DNA of 64,000 nucleotides. Origin: Alteromonas aquimaris (lineage in GTDB: Bacteria; Pseudomonadota; Gammaproteobacteria; Enterobacterales; Alteromonadaceae). The DNA lies in the NCBI RefSeq assembly GCF_026183695.1, contig NZ_JAPFRD010000005.1, forward strand, positions 62,001 through 126,000, written 5' to 3'. Shown here piece by piece: positions 18,138 to 28,974 of the stretch (positions are counted from its first letter, which is position 1; each line of letters begins with the position of its first letter). The notes beneath the pieces were generated by a model that worked only from the letters and a program-made list of their open reading frames with translations, was not told the DNA's origin and ran no database searches. Position numbers and translations under genes: made by a program.

Positions 18138-18869
18138 ATGGCAAACGTTTCAATGCGTGACATGCTGAAAGCTGGCGTGCACTTTGGTCACCAAACTCGT
18201 TACTGGAACCCTAAGATGAAGTCTTACATCTTTGGTGCACGTAACAAAGTTCATATCATCAACCTTGAGAAAACTGTTCCGCTTTTCAATGAAGCACTTA
18301 ACTACATTTCAGGTGTAGCTTCTAAGAAAGGTAAAATCCTCTTTGTTGGCACTAAGCGTGCTGCTGGTGAAGCAGTAAAGGAAGCGGCACAAAAATGTGA
18401 TCAGTTTTATGTAAACAAGCGTTGGTTAGGTGGAATGTTGACAAACTGGAAAACAGTGCGTCAGTCAATCCGTCGCTTGAAAGACCTGGAGCAGCAAAGC
18501 CAGGACGGAACTTTCGAGAAACTGACCAAGAAAGAAGCGCTTATGTTACAGCGTGAAATGGATAAGCTTGAAAGCAGCTTAGGCGGTATTAAAGATATGG
18601 GTGGCCTGCCAGACTGTATCTTCGTAATCGATGCCGACCATGAGCACATTGCAGTAACTGAAGCACGCAACCTGGGTATTCCGGTTGTGGGTGTAGTCGA
18701 TACAAATTCAAACCCAGATGGTGTTGATTACATCATTCCTGGTAATGACGATGCGATCCGTGCCATTCAGCTTTACTTAAATGCTGCTGCTGATGCGGTT
18801 AATCAAGGTCGTAATAACAACCTTGAAGCACAAGCTGAGCAAGACGACTTCGTCGAAACTGCTGAATAA
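18138..18869 (+). CDS. rpsB: 30S ribosomal protein S2
   Basis: The protein has 243 residues (E. coli 241). It begins [26 protein letters not shown], the conserved S2 opening, and contains the helical hairpin ([24 protein letters not shown]) that reaches over the 30S head, then [27 protein letters not shown]2 joins the 30S subunit late and helps hold S1. The frame is open from 18102, but ATG 18138 with TGAGGA eight bases upstream is certain from the protein family. It is followed by an attenuator and tsf. Confidence 0.98.
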   Translation: MANVSMRDMLKAGVHFGHQTRYWNPKMKSYIFGARNKVHIINLEKTVPLFNEALNYISGVASKKGKILFVGTKRAAGEAVKEAAQKCDQFYVNKRWLGGMLTNWKTVRQSIRRLKDLEQQSQDGTFEKLTKKEALMLQREMDKLESSLGGIKDMGGLPDCIFVIDADHEHIAVTEARNLGIPVVGVVDTNSNPDGVDYIIPGNDDAIRAIQLYLNAAADAVNQGRNNNLEAQAEQDDFVETAE

Positions 18870-18937
18870 TACTGACATAAATAACTGAGAGTTTTGTTTC
18901 GACTTAATTGTCAGTGATGTGAGTAGAATACTTATTT

Positions 18938-18960
18938 AGAGGGGCGACATGCCCCTTTTA
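18938..18960 (+). terminator. Attenuator between rpsB and tsf
   Basis: GGGGC-GACAT-GCCCC followed by TTTTA forms a short intrinsic terminator. It would reduce tsf transcription relative to rpsB, as in E. coli. Confidence 0.8.
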
Positions 18961-18995
18961 CCTATCAAATTAATTTATTGCTGAGGAATTGAAAA

Positions 18996-19868
18996 ATGGC
19001 AGTGACTGCAGCACTAGTTAAAGAACTACGTGAGCGCACCGGCGCAGGCATGATGGATTGTAAAAAGGCTCTGATGGAAACTGATGGTGACATCGAGCTG
19101 GCCATTGAGAACATGCGTAAATCTGGTCAGGCTAAAGCAGCCAAAAAGGCGGGTCGTATTGCAGCTGAAGGTGTAATCCTGACGAAAGTTAGTGGTAACC
19201 GTGCGACGATGCTTGAACTTAACTGTGAAACTGACTTCGTAGCACGTGATGAAGGCTTCCTTAAGTTCGGTAACCAGATCCTTGATGTTGCACACGAAAA
19301 CAATATCAACGACATCGAAGAACTGAATAACGCAGAGCTTGATGGTCAGAAAATTTCTGATGTACGTGATACGTTAGTGGCTAAAATTGGTGAAAATATT
19401 TCACCACGTCGTGTTATCAACGTGGAAGGTGACAACCTAGGCGCGTACGTACATGGCGGTCGTATTGGCGTAATCACTATTTTTAACGGCGGTGACGAAG
19501 AGTTAGCAAAAGATGTAGCAATGCATGTAGCTGCAGCTAGCCCACAGTTCACTAAACCTGAGCAGGTTCCTGCTGAAGTCGTAGAAAAAGAGAAAGAGAT
19601 CCAAATCGAAATCGCTATGCAGTCGGGTAAGCCAGCTGACATCGCTGAGAAAATGGTTGCAGGTCGCATGAAGAAATTCACTGGCGAAATCAGCTTAACG
19701 GGTCAACCTTTCGTTAAAGATCCTTCTATGACTGTTGGTGAGCTTGTCAAAAGCAAAAACGCTGACGTGATAAACTTCATCCGCTTCGAAGTGGGTGAGG
19801 GTATTGAGAAGAAATCTGAAGATTTCGCGGCAGAAGTCGCTGCACAAATGGCTGCTGCAAAGAAATAA
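18996..19868 (+). CDS. tsf: Translation elongation factor Ts
   Basis: EF-Ts exchanges GDP for GTP on EF-Tu. The protein has 290 residues (E. coli 283). The N-terminal UBA-like domain reads [24 protein letters not shown], and the core contact motif is [14 protein letters not shown] near residues 75-88. The C-terminal module ends [21 protein letters not shown]. Start ATG has TGAGGAATTG upstream. It ends the rpsB-tsf unit with a strong terminator. Confidence 0.98.
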   Translation: MAVTAALVKELRERTGAGMMDCKKALMETDGDIELAIENMRKSGQAKAAKKAGRIAAEGVILTKVSGNRATMLELNCETDFVARDEGFLKFGNQILDVAHENNINDIEELNNAELDGQKISDVRDTLVAKIGENISPRRVINVEGDNLGAYVHGGRIGVITIFNGGDEELAKDVAMHVAAASPQFTKPEQVPAEVVEKEKEIQIEIAMQSGKPADIAEKMVAGRMKKFTGEISLTGQPFVKDPSMTVGELVKSKNADVINFIRFEVGEGIEKKSEDFAAEVAAQMAAAKK

Positions 19869-19913
19869 GTGTGACTTAGACTTTTGCATTTTGTGAATGT
19901 CCGATACACTACG

Positions 19914-19941
19914 AAGCACCTCATTAGAGGTGCTTTTTTTT
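19914..19941 (+). terminator. Terminator of the rpsB-tsf operon
   Basis: AAGCACCTC / GAGGTGCTT is a perfect nine-base stem with an ATTA loop, followed by a T-run. Confidence 0.93.
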
Positions 19942-20082
19942 AAGTGACGGGACTCGTCAGCGAATGTTTGCCTTAAGGCATTAAAACGCTAAACTTTTAC
20001 ACCAGTCTAGCGAAGTCGATTGCTGTGATTTTTTGTTAAACGAAAAATGACACCAGCCGCCTTGATGAGGATTATGTAACTA

Positions 20083-20823
20083 ATGAGTATCACACCTAAA
20101 TCTGCTTATCGTCGAATTTTATTAAAGTTAAGTGGGGAAGCGCTGATGGGAGCTGAAGGCTTCGGTATCGATCCTAAAGTATTGGATCGAATGGCGCAGG
20201 AAATTAAAGAGTTGGTTGAGCTTGGTGTTCAGGTTGGATTAGTTATTGGTGGTGGAAACCTTTTTCGTGGCGAGGGATTGGCCAAAGCGGGTATGAATCG
20301 CGTAGTTGGCGATCACATGGGTATGCTTGCTACGGTGATGAATGGCCTGGCAATGCGTGATGCGCTGCACAGAGCCTTTGTTAACGCCAGGCTTATGTCT
20401 GCAATCCCGTTAAATGGCGTCTGCGATGCATACAACTGGGCAGAAGCAATTAGCTTGTTAAAGTCCGGTCGCGTGGTGATCTTTTCTGCGGGCACGGGGA
20501 ATCCGTTCTTTACAACAGATTCCGCTGCCTGTTTACGCGGGATCGAGATAGAAGCGGACGCAGTATTGAAAGCCACTAAAGTCGATGGCGTGTTTAGTGA
20601 TGATCCCGTCAAGAATCCGGATGCCACCCTGTATAGTCAGCTGACATACCAGGAAGTACTGGAAAAAGAATTAAAAGTTATGGATTTATCCGCCTTTACT
20701 CTGGCGCGGGACCACAAAATCCCCATCAGAGTGTTTAATATGAATAAGCCGGGTTGTTTGAAGCGAGTGGTAATGGGTGAGCCAGAAGGCACGTTGATCG
20801 ACCACGCCGAAAAATTAAATTAG
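20083..20823 (+). CDS. pyrH: UMP kinase PyrH
   Basis: PyrH phosphorylates UMP to UDP in pyrimidine nucleotide synthesis and works as a hexamer activated by GTP. The protein has 246 residues (E. coli 241). It is of the amino-acid-kinase fold: [13 protein letters not shown] at the N-terminus, [10 protein letters not shown] around 63-72, and [38 protein letters not shown]. It heads the pyrH-frr-uppS-cdsA-dxr-rseP-bamA-skp run of closely spaced genes. Confidence 0.98.
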   Translation: MSITPKSAYRRILLKLSGEALMGAEGFGIDPKVLDRMAQEIKELVELGVQVGLVIGGGNLFRGEGLAKAGMNRVVGDHMGMLATVMNGLAMRDALHRAFVNARLMSAIPLNGVCDAYNWAEAISLLKSGRVVIFSAGTGNPFFTTDSAACLRGIEIEADAVLKATKVDGVFSDDPVKNPDATLYSQLTYQEVLEKELKVMDLSAFTLARDHKIPIRVFNMNKPGCLKRVVMGEPEGTLIDHAEKLN

Positions 20824-20844
20824 TAGAAAAATAGGAACACGATT

Positions 20845-21402
20845 GTGATTGATGAAATTGAAAAAGATGCCCAGGAACGTATGGAAAAAAGCGTTAGTGC
20901 ATTAAAAAGTCAATTAAGTAAAATTCGCACGGGTCGTGCACATCCAAGCTTATTAGATGGCATCATGGTGCCTTACTATGGCGTGGATACACCATTGAAA
21001 CAGGTTGCCAATGTGGTGGCAGAAGACAGCCGTACCTTAGCCCTGACGGTATTCGATAAAAGCGCTATTCAGGCCGTCGAAAAGGCAATAATGCAATCCG
21101 ATTTGGGTCTCAACCCAATGAGTGCAGGTGCTGCGATAAGAATACCTTTGCCCCCTTTGACCGAAGAACGCCGTAAGGATCTGATTCGAGTAGTTCGCAA
21201 TGAGGTTGAACAGGGACGTGTCGCAGTGCGCAATATTCGCCGCGATGCCAATAGTGATGTAAAAGAATTGCTAAAGGAAAAAGAGATCAGTGAAGACGAA
21301 AGTCGTGCAGCTGAAGAAAATATTCAAACGCTGACCAATGAGTATATCAAAAAGCTTGATGTTCTGTTGGCAGACAAAGAAAAAGAGTTAATGGAAGTTT
21401 AA
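20845..21402 (+). CDS. frr: Ribosome recycling factor
   Basis: RRF splits post-termination ribosomes together with EF-G. The protein has 185 residues, as in E. coli. It is a three-helix bundle with an inserted beta-rich domain: [36 protein letters not shown] and the C-terminal [25 protein letters not shown]. The start is GTG at 20845 with AGGAAC upstream. It is 21 bases after pyrH, which is the usual partner. Confidence 0.97.
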   Translation: MIDEIEKDAQERMEKSVSALKSQLSKIRTGRAHPSLLDGIMVPYYGVDTPLKQVANVVAEDSRTLALTVFDKSAIQAVEKAIMQSDLGLNPMSAGAAIRIPLPPLTEERRKDLIRVVRNEVEQGRVAVRNIRRDANSDVKELLKEKEISEDESRAAEENIQTLTNEYIKKLDVLLADKEKELMEV

Positions 21403-21409
21403 GCCGATT

Positions 21410-22213
21410 ATGCTGGCAAAGCGGTCTCGCCAAACCAAACAGCCTGACGCAAGTCAGGCTTCAACCTCTGAAAACAATAGCGCGCAAACACTTGATTCTG
21501 TTGCGGGTCCAAAGCACGTGGCTGTAATTATGGATGGCAACGGACGCTGGGCGCAGAAAAAAGGGAAAATTAGAACCTTTGGACACAAAGCCGGTGTAGA
21601 GTCGGTGAGAGCTGCAGTGAGGTTCGCGCGTCAAACGGATATTCAATCTTTAACGTTATTTGCATTTAGTAGCGAAAACTGGAAACGCCCCGAAGAAGAA
21701 GTGTCCGTGTTAATGGATCTGTTTAACTTAGTGCTCAACAGTGAAGTTAAGAAACTGAATAAAAATGGGGTGCGTTTAAAGGTAATAGGCGATGTATCAG
21801 CGTTTGATGAAAAGCTTATAACTAAAATTCGTAAAGCCGAGGCACTTACTGCCCAGAATGACCACTTGGTTTTAAATATTGCAGCTAATTATGGCGGACG
21901 CTGGGATATAGTTAATGCTGCCAAACAACTAGCTATGCAGACTCAGCAGGGCAAGATTGAGCCTGATCAGATTGATGAAAGCCGATTTAATGCTCATATT
22001 TCCACCTTCGGAATGCCTGAACTGGATCTATTGATAAGAACAGGTGGCGAACATCGGGTGAGTAATTTCCTATTATGGCAGTGTGCTTATGCAGAGTTAT
22101 ATTTTACCGATGTACTCTGGCCTGATTTCAACGAAGAGGCATTTCAAGCGGCGGTTAACGACTATAAAACGCGCCAACGACGCTTTGGTCTTACTGGTGA
22201 ACAAGTCAGCTAA
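21410..22213 (+). CDS. uppS: Undecaprenyl diphosphate synthase
   Basis: UppS condenses eight isopentenyl diphosphates onto farnesyl diphosphate in cis, producing the C55 carrier lipid for peptidoglycan and O-antigen. The protein has 267 residues (E. coli 253). [15 protein letters not shown] holds the catalytic Asp; [13 protein letters not shown] and [25 protein letters not shown] follow. The N-terminus carries about 35 extra polar residues before the core, a mild oddity, and a later start is possible, although the ATG at 21410 is spaced seven bases after frr. Confidence 0.96.
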   Translation: MLAKRSRQTKQPDASQASTSENNSAQTLDSVAGPKHVAVIMDGNGRWAQKKGKIRTFGHKAGVESVRAAVRFARQTDIQSLTLFAFSSENWKRPEEEVSVLMDLFNLVLNSEVKKLNKNGVRLKVIGDVSAFDEKLITKIRKAEALTAQNDHLVLNIAANYGGRWDIVNAAKQLAMQTQQGKIEPDQIDESRFNAHISTFGMPELDLLIRTGGEHRVSNFLLWQCAYAELYFTDVLWPDFNEEAFQAAVNDYKTRQRRFGLTGEQVS

Positions 22214-22278
22214 GCAAACAGTATTAATTACACATAACCAAGGACAGTTCTCACTCTGACGAATCTGAAACCCTAATC

Positions 22279-23142
22279 ATGCTTAAACAAAGAATAGTAA
22301 CGGCGTTAATTCTGGCCCCACTGGCACTTATTGCCATCCTGTTTTTACCCATCTGGTGGTTCGAAATAGTGATTGCTGCGGTGGTCGGGTTGGGTGGATA
22401 TGAGTGGGCGAACATGTCGGGCATTAAGGAACGTCCTAAAAAGCTGCTTTTCATGGTAGCAATGTTTCTTTCTTGCATGGTATTAGCAATGGTGGTGGAT
22501 AATAGTTTGATCTGGCATCAGGGCCAACTGCATGGCCTGTATCAGTTTATCCTGTTTATTGCCGTTATCTGGTGGGCGTTTTCTCTGGCCATGATCTCTG
22601 CTTACCCACGTTATTCCAGTTATTGGCGAAAAAGTGTAAAGCTACGTAGTGTATTTGGTTTTTTAACCCTAATTCCAACCTGGGTAGGGGTTGTTTCGTT
22701 ACGTACAAGTTTGTTTGATATTGATCCGCTCTATGGCGCCTCTCTCATATTCTATGTGTTAGGTATTGTATGGGCAGCGGATATTGGCGCTTTTTTCGTC
22801 GGGGTCAAATTTGGCCGTCACAAATTACGTCCCAATGTTTCACCAGGTAAAACATTTGAAGGTCTGATTGGCGGAGTTGCCGCATCTTTAGCCATTATAG
22901 CGTTTGCTGCATTACATTATCAGGTTGAGCCTTCACGTATCTGGCTGCATTTACTAATCGGCGGGATTACCGTGGGTGTATCTGCGTTAGGTGATTTAAA
23001 CGAGAGTATGCTGAAACGTTGTGAGGGGATAAAAGACAGTGGTCGAATATTGCCTGGTCATGGTGGCATTCTTGATCGCATCGATAGTTTGACGGCAGCG
23101 TTTCCCGTATTCGCATTCTGCTATGTCATGTGGATGGCGTAA
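22279..23142 (+). CDS. cdsA: Phosphatidate cytidylyltransferase CdsA
   Basis: CdsA makes CDP-diacylglycerol, the precursor of all membrane phospholipids, in the inner membrane. The protein has 287 residues with about seven or eight membrane segments. The family signature is near the C-terminus (DSGRILPGHGGILDRIDSLTAAFP), preceded by the conserved SPGKTFEGLIGG loop. Its stop overlaps the dxr start by one base (TAATG). Confidence 0.96.
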   Translation: MLKQRIVTALILAPLALIAILFLPIWWFEIVIAAVVGLGGYEWANMSGIKERPKKLLFMVAMFLSCMVLAMVVDNSLIWHQGQLHGLYQFILFIAVIWWAFSLAMISAYPRYSSYWRKSVKLRSVFGFLTLIPTWVGVVSLRTSLFDIDPLYGASLIFYVLGIVWAADIGAFFVGVKFGRHKLRPNVSPGKTFEGLIGGVAASLAIIAFAALHYQVEPSRIWLHLLIGGITVGVSALGDLNESMLKRCEGIKDSGRILPGHGGILDRIDSLTAAFPVFAFCYVMWMA

Positions 23143-24326
23143 TGCAGACAATTACTATACTTGGCGCCACGGGTTCTATTGGTGTAAGTACACTTGATGT
23201 CATTCAACGTCACCCGGATAAATACCGGGTCTTTGCTTTAACAGGGCATACTCAGATTGAAAAGCTGTTAAACCAGGCGCAGTCGTGTGCAGCCCGATAT
23301 GTGGTGATTTCCGATGAATCAGCATATCAAAAGGCCGTGGAATACGCAGCAACGCTAAGTGAATTTCATTCAGAGATCCTCTGCGGTAGTCAGGCGCTAG
23401 AAGATGTCGCCAGTGCCTCAGAGGTTGATGCCGTAATGGCGGCTATCGTAGGGGCAGCCGGCTTGATGCCAACCCTTGCCGCAGTGCGTGCAGGTAAAAA
23501 AGTACTGTTAGCAAACAAAGAAGCATTGGTGATGTCAGGTGCTCTGTTTATCGAAGCTGCGAAACAGTCCAACGCGACTATACTGCCGATTGACAGCGAG
23601 CATAATGCGATCTTCCAATGTCTTCCTCATAATTATGAATACGGGAATTTTGCAGCTTCAGGTATTCACAGTATTTTGCTGACGGGATCCGGTGGCGCGT
23701 TTAGAACCCGGGAATTATCCACCTTTGCAGATATTACCGTTGATGAAGCATGTTCGCATCCCAACTGGGATATGGGCCGTAAAATCACCGTAGATTCGGC
23801 CACCATGATGAATAAAGGGTTGGAGTTTATTGAAGCTTGCTGGTTGTTTGGTGCCAAACCAAACGACATATCAGTGGTAATTCATCCCCAAAGTACTATC
23901 CATTCTATGGTGCAATATATTGATGGATCTGTTATTGCCCAATTAGGAAATCCCGACATGCGAACGCCAATAGCACACGGCATGGCGTTTCCCACAAGAA
24001 TTGAGGCGGGGGTAGATTACTTGGATTTTGCCACTGTCGCTTCCTTCGATTTTGATACGCCCTGTTTTGAACGTTATCCGTGCCTGAAACTGGCGATTGA
24101 TGCCTGTGCAGACGGGCAGTGTGCAACCACCCGTTTAAATGCCGCCAACGAAGTAGCAGTTGAAGCTTTCCTCAAAAAACGGATAAAATTCACCCAGATC
24201 AGTCAAGTAAACGAAGAAACGTTAAATTTGTTGGAACCAATCAGGGTTTCTTCACTCCAACAGATTCTGGAGCAAGACAGACGCGCACGGGAAGTTGCCC
24301 ACGAAGTTATCAGAGGTTTGAGTTAG
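23142..24326 (+). CDS. dxr: 1-deoxy-D-xylulose 5-phosphate reductoisomerase
   Basis: Dxr (IspC) converts DXP to MEP with NADPH, the committed step of the MEP isoprenoid pathway that also feeds UppS. The product has 394 residues from ATG 23142; an upstream GTG at 23130 lies inside cdsA and is less likely. The NADPH loop is ILGATGSIGVSTLDVI. The metal/substrate region is LPIDSEHNAIFQCL, and SGGAFR-type GSGGAFRTRE plus NWDMGRKITVDSATMMNKGLE are conserved. It is translationally coupled on both sides. Confidence 0.97.
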   Translation: MQTITILGATGSIGVSTLDVIQRHPDKYRVFALTGHTQIEKLLNQAQSCAARYVVISDESAYQKAVEYAATLSEFHSEILCGSQALEDVASASEVDAVMAAIVGAAGLMPTLAAVRAGKKVLLANKEALVMSGALFIEAAKQSNATILPIDSEHNAIFQCLPHNYEYGNFAASGIHSILLTGSGGAFRTRELSTFADITVDEACSHPNWDMGRKITVDSATMMNKGLEFIEACWLFGAKPNDISVVIHPQSTIHSMVQYIDGSVIAQLGNPDMRTPIAHGMAFPTRIEAGVDYLDFATVASFDFDTPCFERYPCLKLAIDACADGQCATTRLNAANEVAVEAFLKKRIKFTQISQVNEETLNLLEPIRVSSLQQILEQDRRAREVAHEVIRGLS

Positions 24327-25678
24327 TGTTCGCATTTTTATGGAGCCTGGGGGCGTTTATCGTCGCACTGGGTATTTTAGTCGCCGTGCACGAGTGGGGA
24401 CATTTTTATGTCGCCCGACGTTGCGGGGTGAAAGTCGAACGGTTCTCCATCGGATTTGGTAAGCCGCTCTGGCGTCGTCTTGGTAAAGATGGCACTGAAT
24501 ATGTTATCGCCGCTATTCCCTTAGGCGGCTATGTCAGAATGCTTGATGAAAGAGTGGATCAAGTAAAAGCTGAAGATCGTCATCGCGCTTTCAATAACCA
24601 ATCACTGGGCCGACGTATGGCAATTATCGCCGCCGGTCCAGGTGTCAATTTTCTGTTTGCAATTCTTGCCTTATGGTTGATGTATTCAATTGGTATAGAG
24701 ACCGTCAAACCCGTTGTGGGCGAAATTCAGCCTAGCAGTATTGCTGCCGAAGGCAATTTGGAAGCAGGCGATACCATCCTTGCTGTCGGCAATAAACCAA
24801 CCTCAGATTGGGAGTCAGTCAATCTGGAATTGGTTTCATTTATAGGCGATGAGCAACTTCCTCTTCAAGTGAGGAAAGTTTCCGGCTCACTTCGCCAACT
24901 CACTTTGGACATAAGCCATTGGCAATTTGATCCCGACAAGGAATCTGCGTTGGGTAGCCTGGGATTTACCCCATTCAGGCCCGAACCTACGCTTACGATT
25001 GGTATGGTAGGTGAGGGAAGCCCTGCCGACGAAGCTAATATTCAGGTTGGCGATGTGGTAAAAGCGGTAAATGGCAAGGCGGTTGACCGCTGGGAGGACG
25101 TGGTGGCCATTATCCAGGAACGTCCTGGAGAGACCTCTCAAATTGATATCGTTCGTGAGAATAACGACGTAGAGGTGCAAGTTAAAATAGGTCAACGCGA
25201 ATCCGCTGAGGGGTTACAGGGATATTTAGGCGTAAGCCCAGAGTTCTCCCCCTGGCCAGAAGGGTATGTTTTTACTCATCATTACGGTCCTATCGACGGA
25301 TTTATTAAAGCAACAGATAAAACCTGGCGCCTGGTTACGTTAAGTGTCCAGATGATTGGCAAACTGGTAACCGGTGACGTGTCCGTTAAAAGTTTGAGTG
25401 GACCCATTTCAATCGCGCAAGGGGCTGGAGTCAGCGCTGGGTACGGTTTGGTTTATTTCTTGAGTTTCCTTGCGTTGATAAGTGTCAATTTAGGCATTAT
25501 CAACCTACTTCCCTTGCCAATGCTGGATGGTGGTCATTTAATGTATTATATGATTGAACTAATTACCGGCAAACCTGTCCCTGAAAAGGTGCAGGAGTGG
25601 GGATTTCGAATCGGTGGTATGTTATTGTTCACCATAATGAGTATCGCCATATTTAATGATATAAGCCGTATCACCTGA
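24326..25678 (+). CDS. rseP: RIP site-2 protease RseP
   Basis: RseP is an inner-membrane zinc protease that cuts RseA after DegS, releasing sigma-E in response to outer-membrane stress, and also removes leftover signal peptides. The protein has 450 residues, as in E. coli. HEWGH is at 22-26 in the first membrane segment and LPMLDGGHL supplies the third zinc ligand near the C-terminus. Two PDZ domains lie between (about 115-190 and 215-290). The start is GTG overlapping the dxr stop (TAGTG). Placement before bamA and skp fits its envelope role. Confidence 0.96.
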   Translation: MFAFLWSLGAFIVALGILVAVHEWGHFYVARRCGVKVERFSIGFGKPLWRRLGKDGTEYVIAAIPLGGYVRMLDERVDQVKAEDRHRAFNNQSLGRRMAIIAAGPGVNFLFAILALWLMYSIGIETVKPVVGEIQPSSIAAEGNLEAGDTILAVGNKPTSDWESVNLELVSFIGDEQLPLQVRKVSGSLRQLTLDISHWQFDPDKESALGSLGFTPFRPEPTLTIGMVGEGSPADEANIQVGDVVKAVNGKAVDRWEDVVAIIQERPGETSQIDIVRENNDVEVQVKIGQRESAEGLQGYLGVSPEFSPWPEGYVFTHHYGPIDGFIKATDKTWRLVTLSVQMIGKLVTGDVSVKSLSGPISIAQGAGVSAGYGLVYFLSFLALISVNLGIINLLPLPMLDGGHLMYYMIELITGKPVPEKVQEWGFRIGGMLLFTIMSIAIFNDISRIT

Positions 25679-25760
25679 TGAGTAAAAAGTACCAGGTAAA
25701 ACAGTAACCAGCTCTCTTAGGTGCGCAAATCAGCAAACACGGCCAGGAAAATAAAAATAG

Positions 25761-28235
25761 ATGAAGTTAAAACAGTTAGTAGCAGCCGGAATCCTTTTAT
25801 CCAGTGCTAGCTTTGCCAACGCTCAGACAACGGACAGTGAATTTGTTGTTGAAGATATTCGAGTTGAAGGTTTACAACGTGTAGCCTTAGGTGCTGCACT
25901 TACTTATATTCCTATTCAAGTGGGAGATCAGCTGAACAACTTTCGGGTAACCCAGCTGATCCGCTCTCTATACTCCTCCACTCACTTTGAACGCATTGCC
26001 GTCGCAAGAGAAGGTAATACTCTGGTAGTGCGCGTTTCTGAGCGTCCTACTATCAGCACTATTACCTTTGATGGAAACGATGATATTAAAGACGAACAGT
26101 TGCAGGAAAGCCTGGATGGGAATGGAATACGTGTCGGTGAACCCCTCGATAAAACTGTCTTAGTATCAATAGAAAATGGCCTGAAAGACTTTTTCTACAG
26201 CATCGGCAAATATAACGCTGAAGTTGATGCAATTGTAACGCCTCTTCCCCGTAATCGTGTCGATTTGAAATTTTCGTTTGAGGAGGGGGACGCCGCTGAA
26301 ATCCAGCAGATTAACGTGGTGGGCAATACCCTCTTTACCGATGCAGAATTGTTTGAAAATTGGGAATTACAGTTTGATACTCCGTGGTGGGATTTTTTAT
26401 CTGAAACCCGTTACCAGCAACAAACCCTGCAAGGCGATATGGAGTCATTGCGTAATTACTACCTGGACCGCGGTTACCTTCGTTTCAATGTAGATTCCAC
26501 GCAAGTTTCGATGACCCCAGAAAAAGATGGTATCTATGTGACATTAAACGTGTCTGAAGGAGAGCAATATACCATCTCTGACGTCGAGCTGGTGGGAGAT
26601 GTACTTGGTCACGAAGAATATATTATGCAGGTACTCCCGCTCACTTCTGGTGAATTGTACAACCAGGCTGAAGTGACTTATACAGAAGAGTTTATCAGCA
26701 AGTATCTAGGGCGCTTTGGATATGCCTACCCAACCGTAAGAACCGTTCCAGAAATCAACGATGAAGACAAAACGGTAAAATTAACCCTGTCCGTGGATCC
26801 TGGAAAACGAATTTACGTAAGACGCATTAATTTTAATGGAAACTCGGTGACGTCAGATGAAGTGCTTAGACAAAAAGTGGTACAAATGGAAGGGACCTGG
26901 TTGTCCAATGCTACATTAGAATCGTCTAAAAATGCGCTTTCACGGCTAACTTACATGGAAGACGTGGAATTTGAAACCATTCGTATTCCGGGGCAGGACG
27001 ATATGGTGGATGTGAACTTTAATGTCAAAGAACAGCCCTCAGGTTCATTTACTGCAGGTATTGGCTATGGCGACAGAACTAAGTTGAGCCTCCAGGCGGG
27101 TATCCAGCAGGATAACTTTTTAGGTACCGGTAAGCGTCTGGGCTTTAATATCAGTACGGTTTCCTATCAACGTTCCGCACAAGTCACTTATAACGACCCT
27201 TATTTTACCATTGATGGGATCAGCCTTGGTGGTAGCGTTAGTTATAGTGAGTTTGATGGATCGGACTTCAACGTGATTCGATACAATTCCAAGCAATGGT
27301 CTGTAGGCGCAAATATTGGCTATCCAATTAACGAATTTAATCGGATTAATTTTGGCCTAACCTACTCAGACGTTGAGTTATACAACAGAGGCTATTACGA
27401 GCAAACTGAAAAGTTTTATAGACAATTCACCTCTGACAGTGATCCTGATGCAGCGGTAGAATATGACAGTGTCTTGGCTAGTGTTAGTTGGAGCAGAAAT
27501 ACGCTAAACAGAGGGTTGTTCCCCACAGCAGGTTCCTCACAACAGGCATCTTTCTCGATCACCACGCCTGATTCAGACGTGAATTATTTTAAAACTATTT
27601 TCGATACCAAGTTTTATTTCCCGCTCACGCGAAATCAAAGATGGTCGGTGCTAACCCGACTTCGCTTAGGGTATGGTAACGGATATGGTGATATTAATGG
27701 TAACGATCAGATTCTGCCATTTACACAAAACTTTACCGCAGGTGGTTCGGATACATTACGCGGTTTCGAAAATAATACGGTTGGCCCACGCGGTATAGCG
27801 AGAATTTCATCAGTCTCTACACAAGGTCCCGACGGCACACCTTATCCTGCTGACCCGATGTCAGACACTATCTCTATTTCCCGTCGTAGTCTGGGGGGAA
27901 ATGCCATGGCCCTGGGCGGATTGGAATTGATTGTGCCGACACCCTTTGTAGAAGAGAGCATGGATAATTCTGTACGCACAAGTTTGTTCGTAGATGTGGG
28001 AAATGTGTGGGATACAGAGTTTGATTATAACGAATTCAAATCCTTGCAGCAGGACCCTAGAGGCGGTTCTTTATTAGACTATTCTGACTGGAAACTGTAT
28101 CGTAGTTCCGCTGGAATTTCGGTACAATGGATTTCACCTATGGGTCCAATGGTATTTAGTTTCTCTCGTGCGTTAACTGAACGTGACGGTGATGATGCGA
28201 AATTCTTTACATTTAATATTGGACAAACATTTTAA
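25761..28235 (+). CDS. bamA: Outer membrane protein assembly factor BamA
   Basis: BamA is the essential Omp85 insertase that folds beta-barrel proteins into the outer membrane. The protein has 824 residues with a signal peptide ending FANA. Five POTRA domains cover about 25-425 ([14 protein letters not shown] begins POTRA1). The 16-strand barrel follows, containing the conserved lid loop segment [18 protein letters not shown]. The C-terminus ends in a phenylalanine (FNIGQTF), the usual outer-membrane signature. The gene follows rseP by 82 bases and precedes skp. Confidence 0.97.
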   Translation: MKLKQLVAAGILLSSASFANAQTTDSEFVVEDIRVEGLQRVALGAALTYIPIQVGDQLNNFRVTQLIRSLYSSTHFERIAVAREGNTLVVRVSERPTISTITFDGNDDIKDEQLQESLDGNGIRVGEPLDKTVLVSIENGLKDFFYSIGKYNAEVDAIVTPLPRNRVDLKFSFEEGDAAEIQQINVVGNTLFTDAELFENWELQFDTPWWDFLSETRYQQQTLQGDMESLRNYYLDRGYLRFNVDSTQVSMTPEKDGIYVTLNVSEGEQYTISDVELVGDVLGHEEYIMQVLPLTSGELYNQAEVTYTEEFISKYLGRFGYAYPTVRTVPEINDEDKTVKLTLSVDPGKRIYVRRINFNGNSVTSDEVLRQKVVQMEGTWLSNATLESSKNALSRLTYMEDVEFETIRIPGQDDMVDVNFNVKEQPSGSFTAGIGYGDRTKLSLQAGIQQDNFLGTGKRLGFNISTVSYQRSAQVTYNDPYFTIDGISLGGSVSYSEFDGSDFNVIRYNSKQWSVGANIGYPINEFNRINFGLTYSDVELYNRGYYEQTEKFYRQFTSDSDPDAAVEYDSVLASVSWSRNTLNRGLFPTAGSSQQASFSITTPDSDVNYFKTIFDTKFYFPLTRNQRWSVLTRLRLGYGNGYGDINGNDQILPFTQNFTAGGSDTLRGFENNTVGPRGIARISSVSTQGPDGTPYPADPMSDTISISRRSLGGNAMALGGLELIVPTPFVEESMDNSVRTSLFVDVGNVWDTEFDYNEFKSLQQDPRGGSLLDYSDWKLYRSSAGISVQWISPMGPMVFSFSRALTERDGDDAKFFTFNIGQTF

Positions 28236-28278
28236 TAATTTCGGTCCATACCGGTAAACAACAAGAAAGGAGTTTCTT

Positions 28279-28794
28279 TTGAAACAGTTGGCAAAACATA
28301 TCGTAGCGACAGCGATGTTTGGTAGTGCGCTTATTAGTACGTCGGCCATGGCTGAGCAAAAAATTGGTTTGGTAGATGTGCAAGGTGTGTTTCAGGCAAT
28401 GCCTCAGGCGGCTGAAATCGCTAATAAGATCCAAATAGAATTTAAAGATCAGATTGACGCAGTCAATCAACTACAAAAAGATGGCCAGTTCTTCGCTGAG
28501 AGATTACAGCGTGATGCTGCCACCATGAGTGAGCAGGAAAAGAAAGAACTGCAAGACAAAATAATGGGCGTTAGAGAAAAGTTGACTGAGAAGGCTCAGC
28601 CTTTACAACAGGATATTCAGCGCCGTCAGAACGAAGAACGCAATAAGTTAATTGCGTTGATCAAGCAAGCGATCGACAAGGTAGCTGCACAGGGCGATTA
28701 CGACCTGGTCCTTACATCTGGGGCAGTGGCTTATTCAAAAGAAGAGCATGACTTATCAGAACAAGTATTAGAACAGGTTAAGAAAACCAACTAA
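28279..28794 (+). CDS. skp: Periplasmic chaperone Skp (OmpH)
   Basis: Skp is a trimeric jellyfish-shaped holdase that carries unfolded outer-membrane proteins from Sec to BamA. The protein has 171 residues with a signal peptide ending SAMA, then EQKIGLVDVQGVFQAMPQAAEIA, the small beta body. Long charged helices (about 55-135) form the tentacles. The start is TTG at 28279 with AAAGGAG upstream. A strong terminator follows, ending the pyrH-to-skp run. Confidence 0.95.
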   Translation: MKQLAKHIVATAMFGSALISTSAMAEQKIGLVDVQGVFQAMPQAAEIANKIQIEFKDQIDAVNQLQKDGQFFAERLQRDAATMSEQEKKELQDKIMGVREKLTEKAQPLQQDIQRRQNEERNKLIALIKQAIDKVAAQGDYDLVLTSGAVAYSKEEHDLSEQVLEQVKKTN

Positions 28795-28841
28795 TTTGGT
28801 TCGTTAGCACCTGTTAGATGTGCTAAATTCTTCGCAAAAAC

Positions 28842-28880
28842 ATCAGACCAATATTTCTTTCGTTGGTCTGATTTGTTTTT
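28842..28880 (+). terminator. Terminator after skp
   Basis: ATCAGACCAA / TTGGTCTGAT forms a perfect ten-base stem with an 11-base loop, followed by TTGTTTTT. It separates skp from fabZ at the place where lpxD normally lies. Confidence 0.88.
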
Positions 28881-28974
28881 AACGATGAAAAGCGTATGGT
28901 TGCCGCGCTTATAACATTAACGGCAATCTGCTTCGCCATGTGGGCTGAAGCAGGGTGTGGCATAGGAGAAACTT

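Noticed and set aside
28895-28974. Short frame starting MVAALITLTAICFAMW in the gap where lpxD is expected
   Set aside because: It has no similarity to LpxD, runs into fabZ in another frame and has no ribosome binding site.
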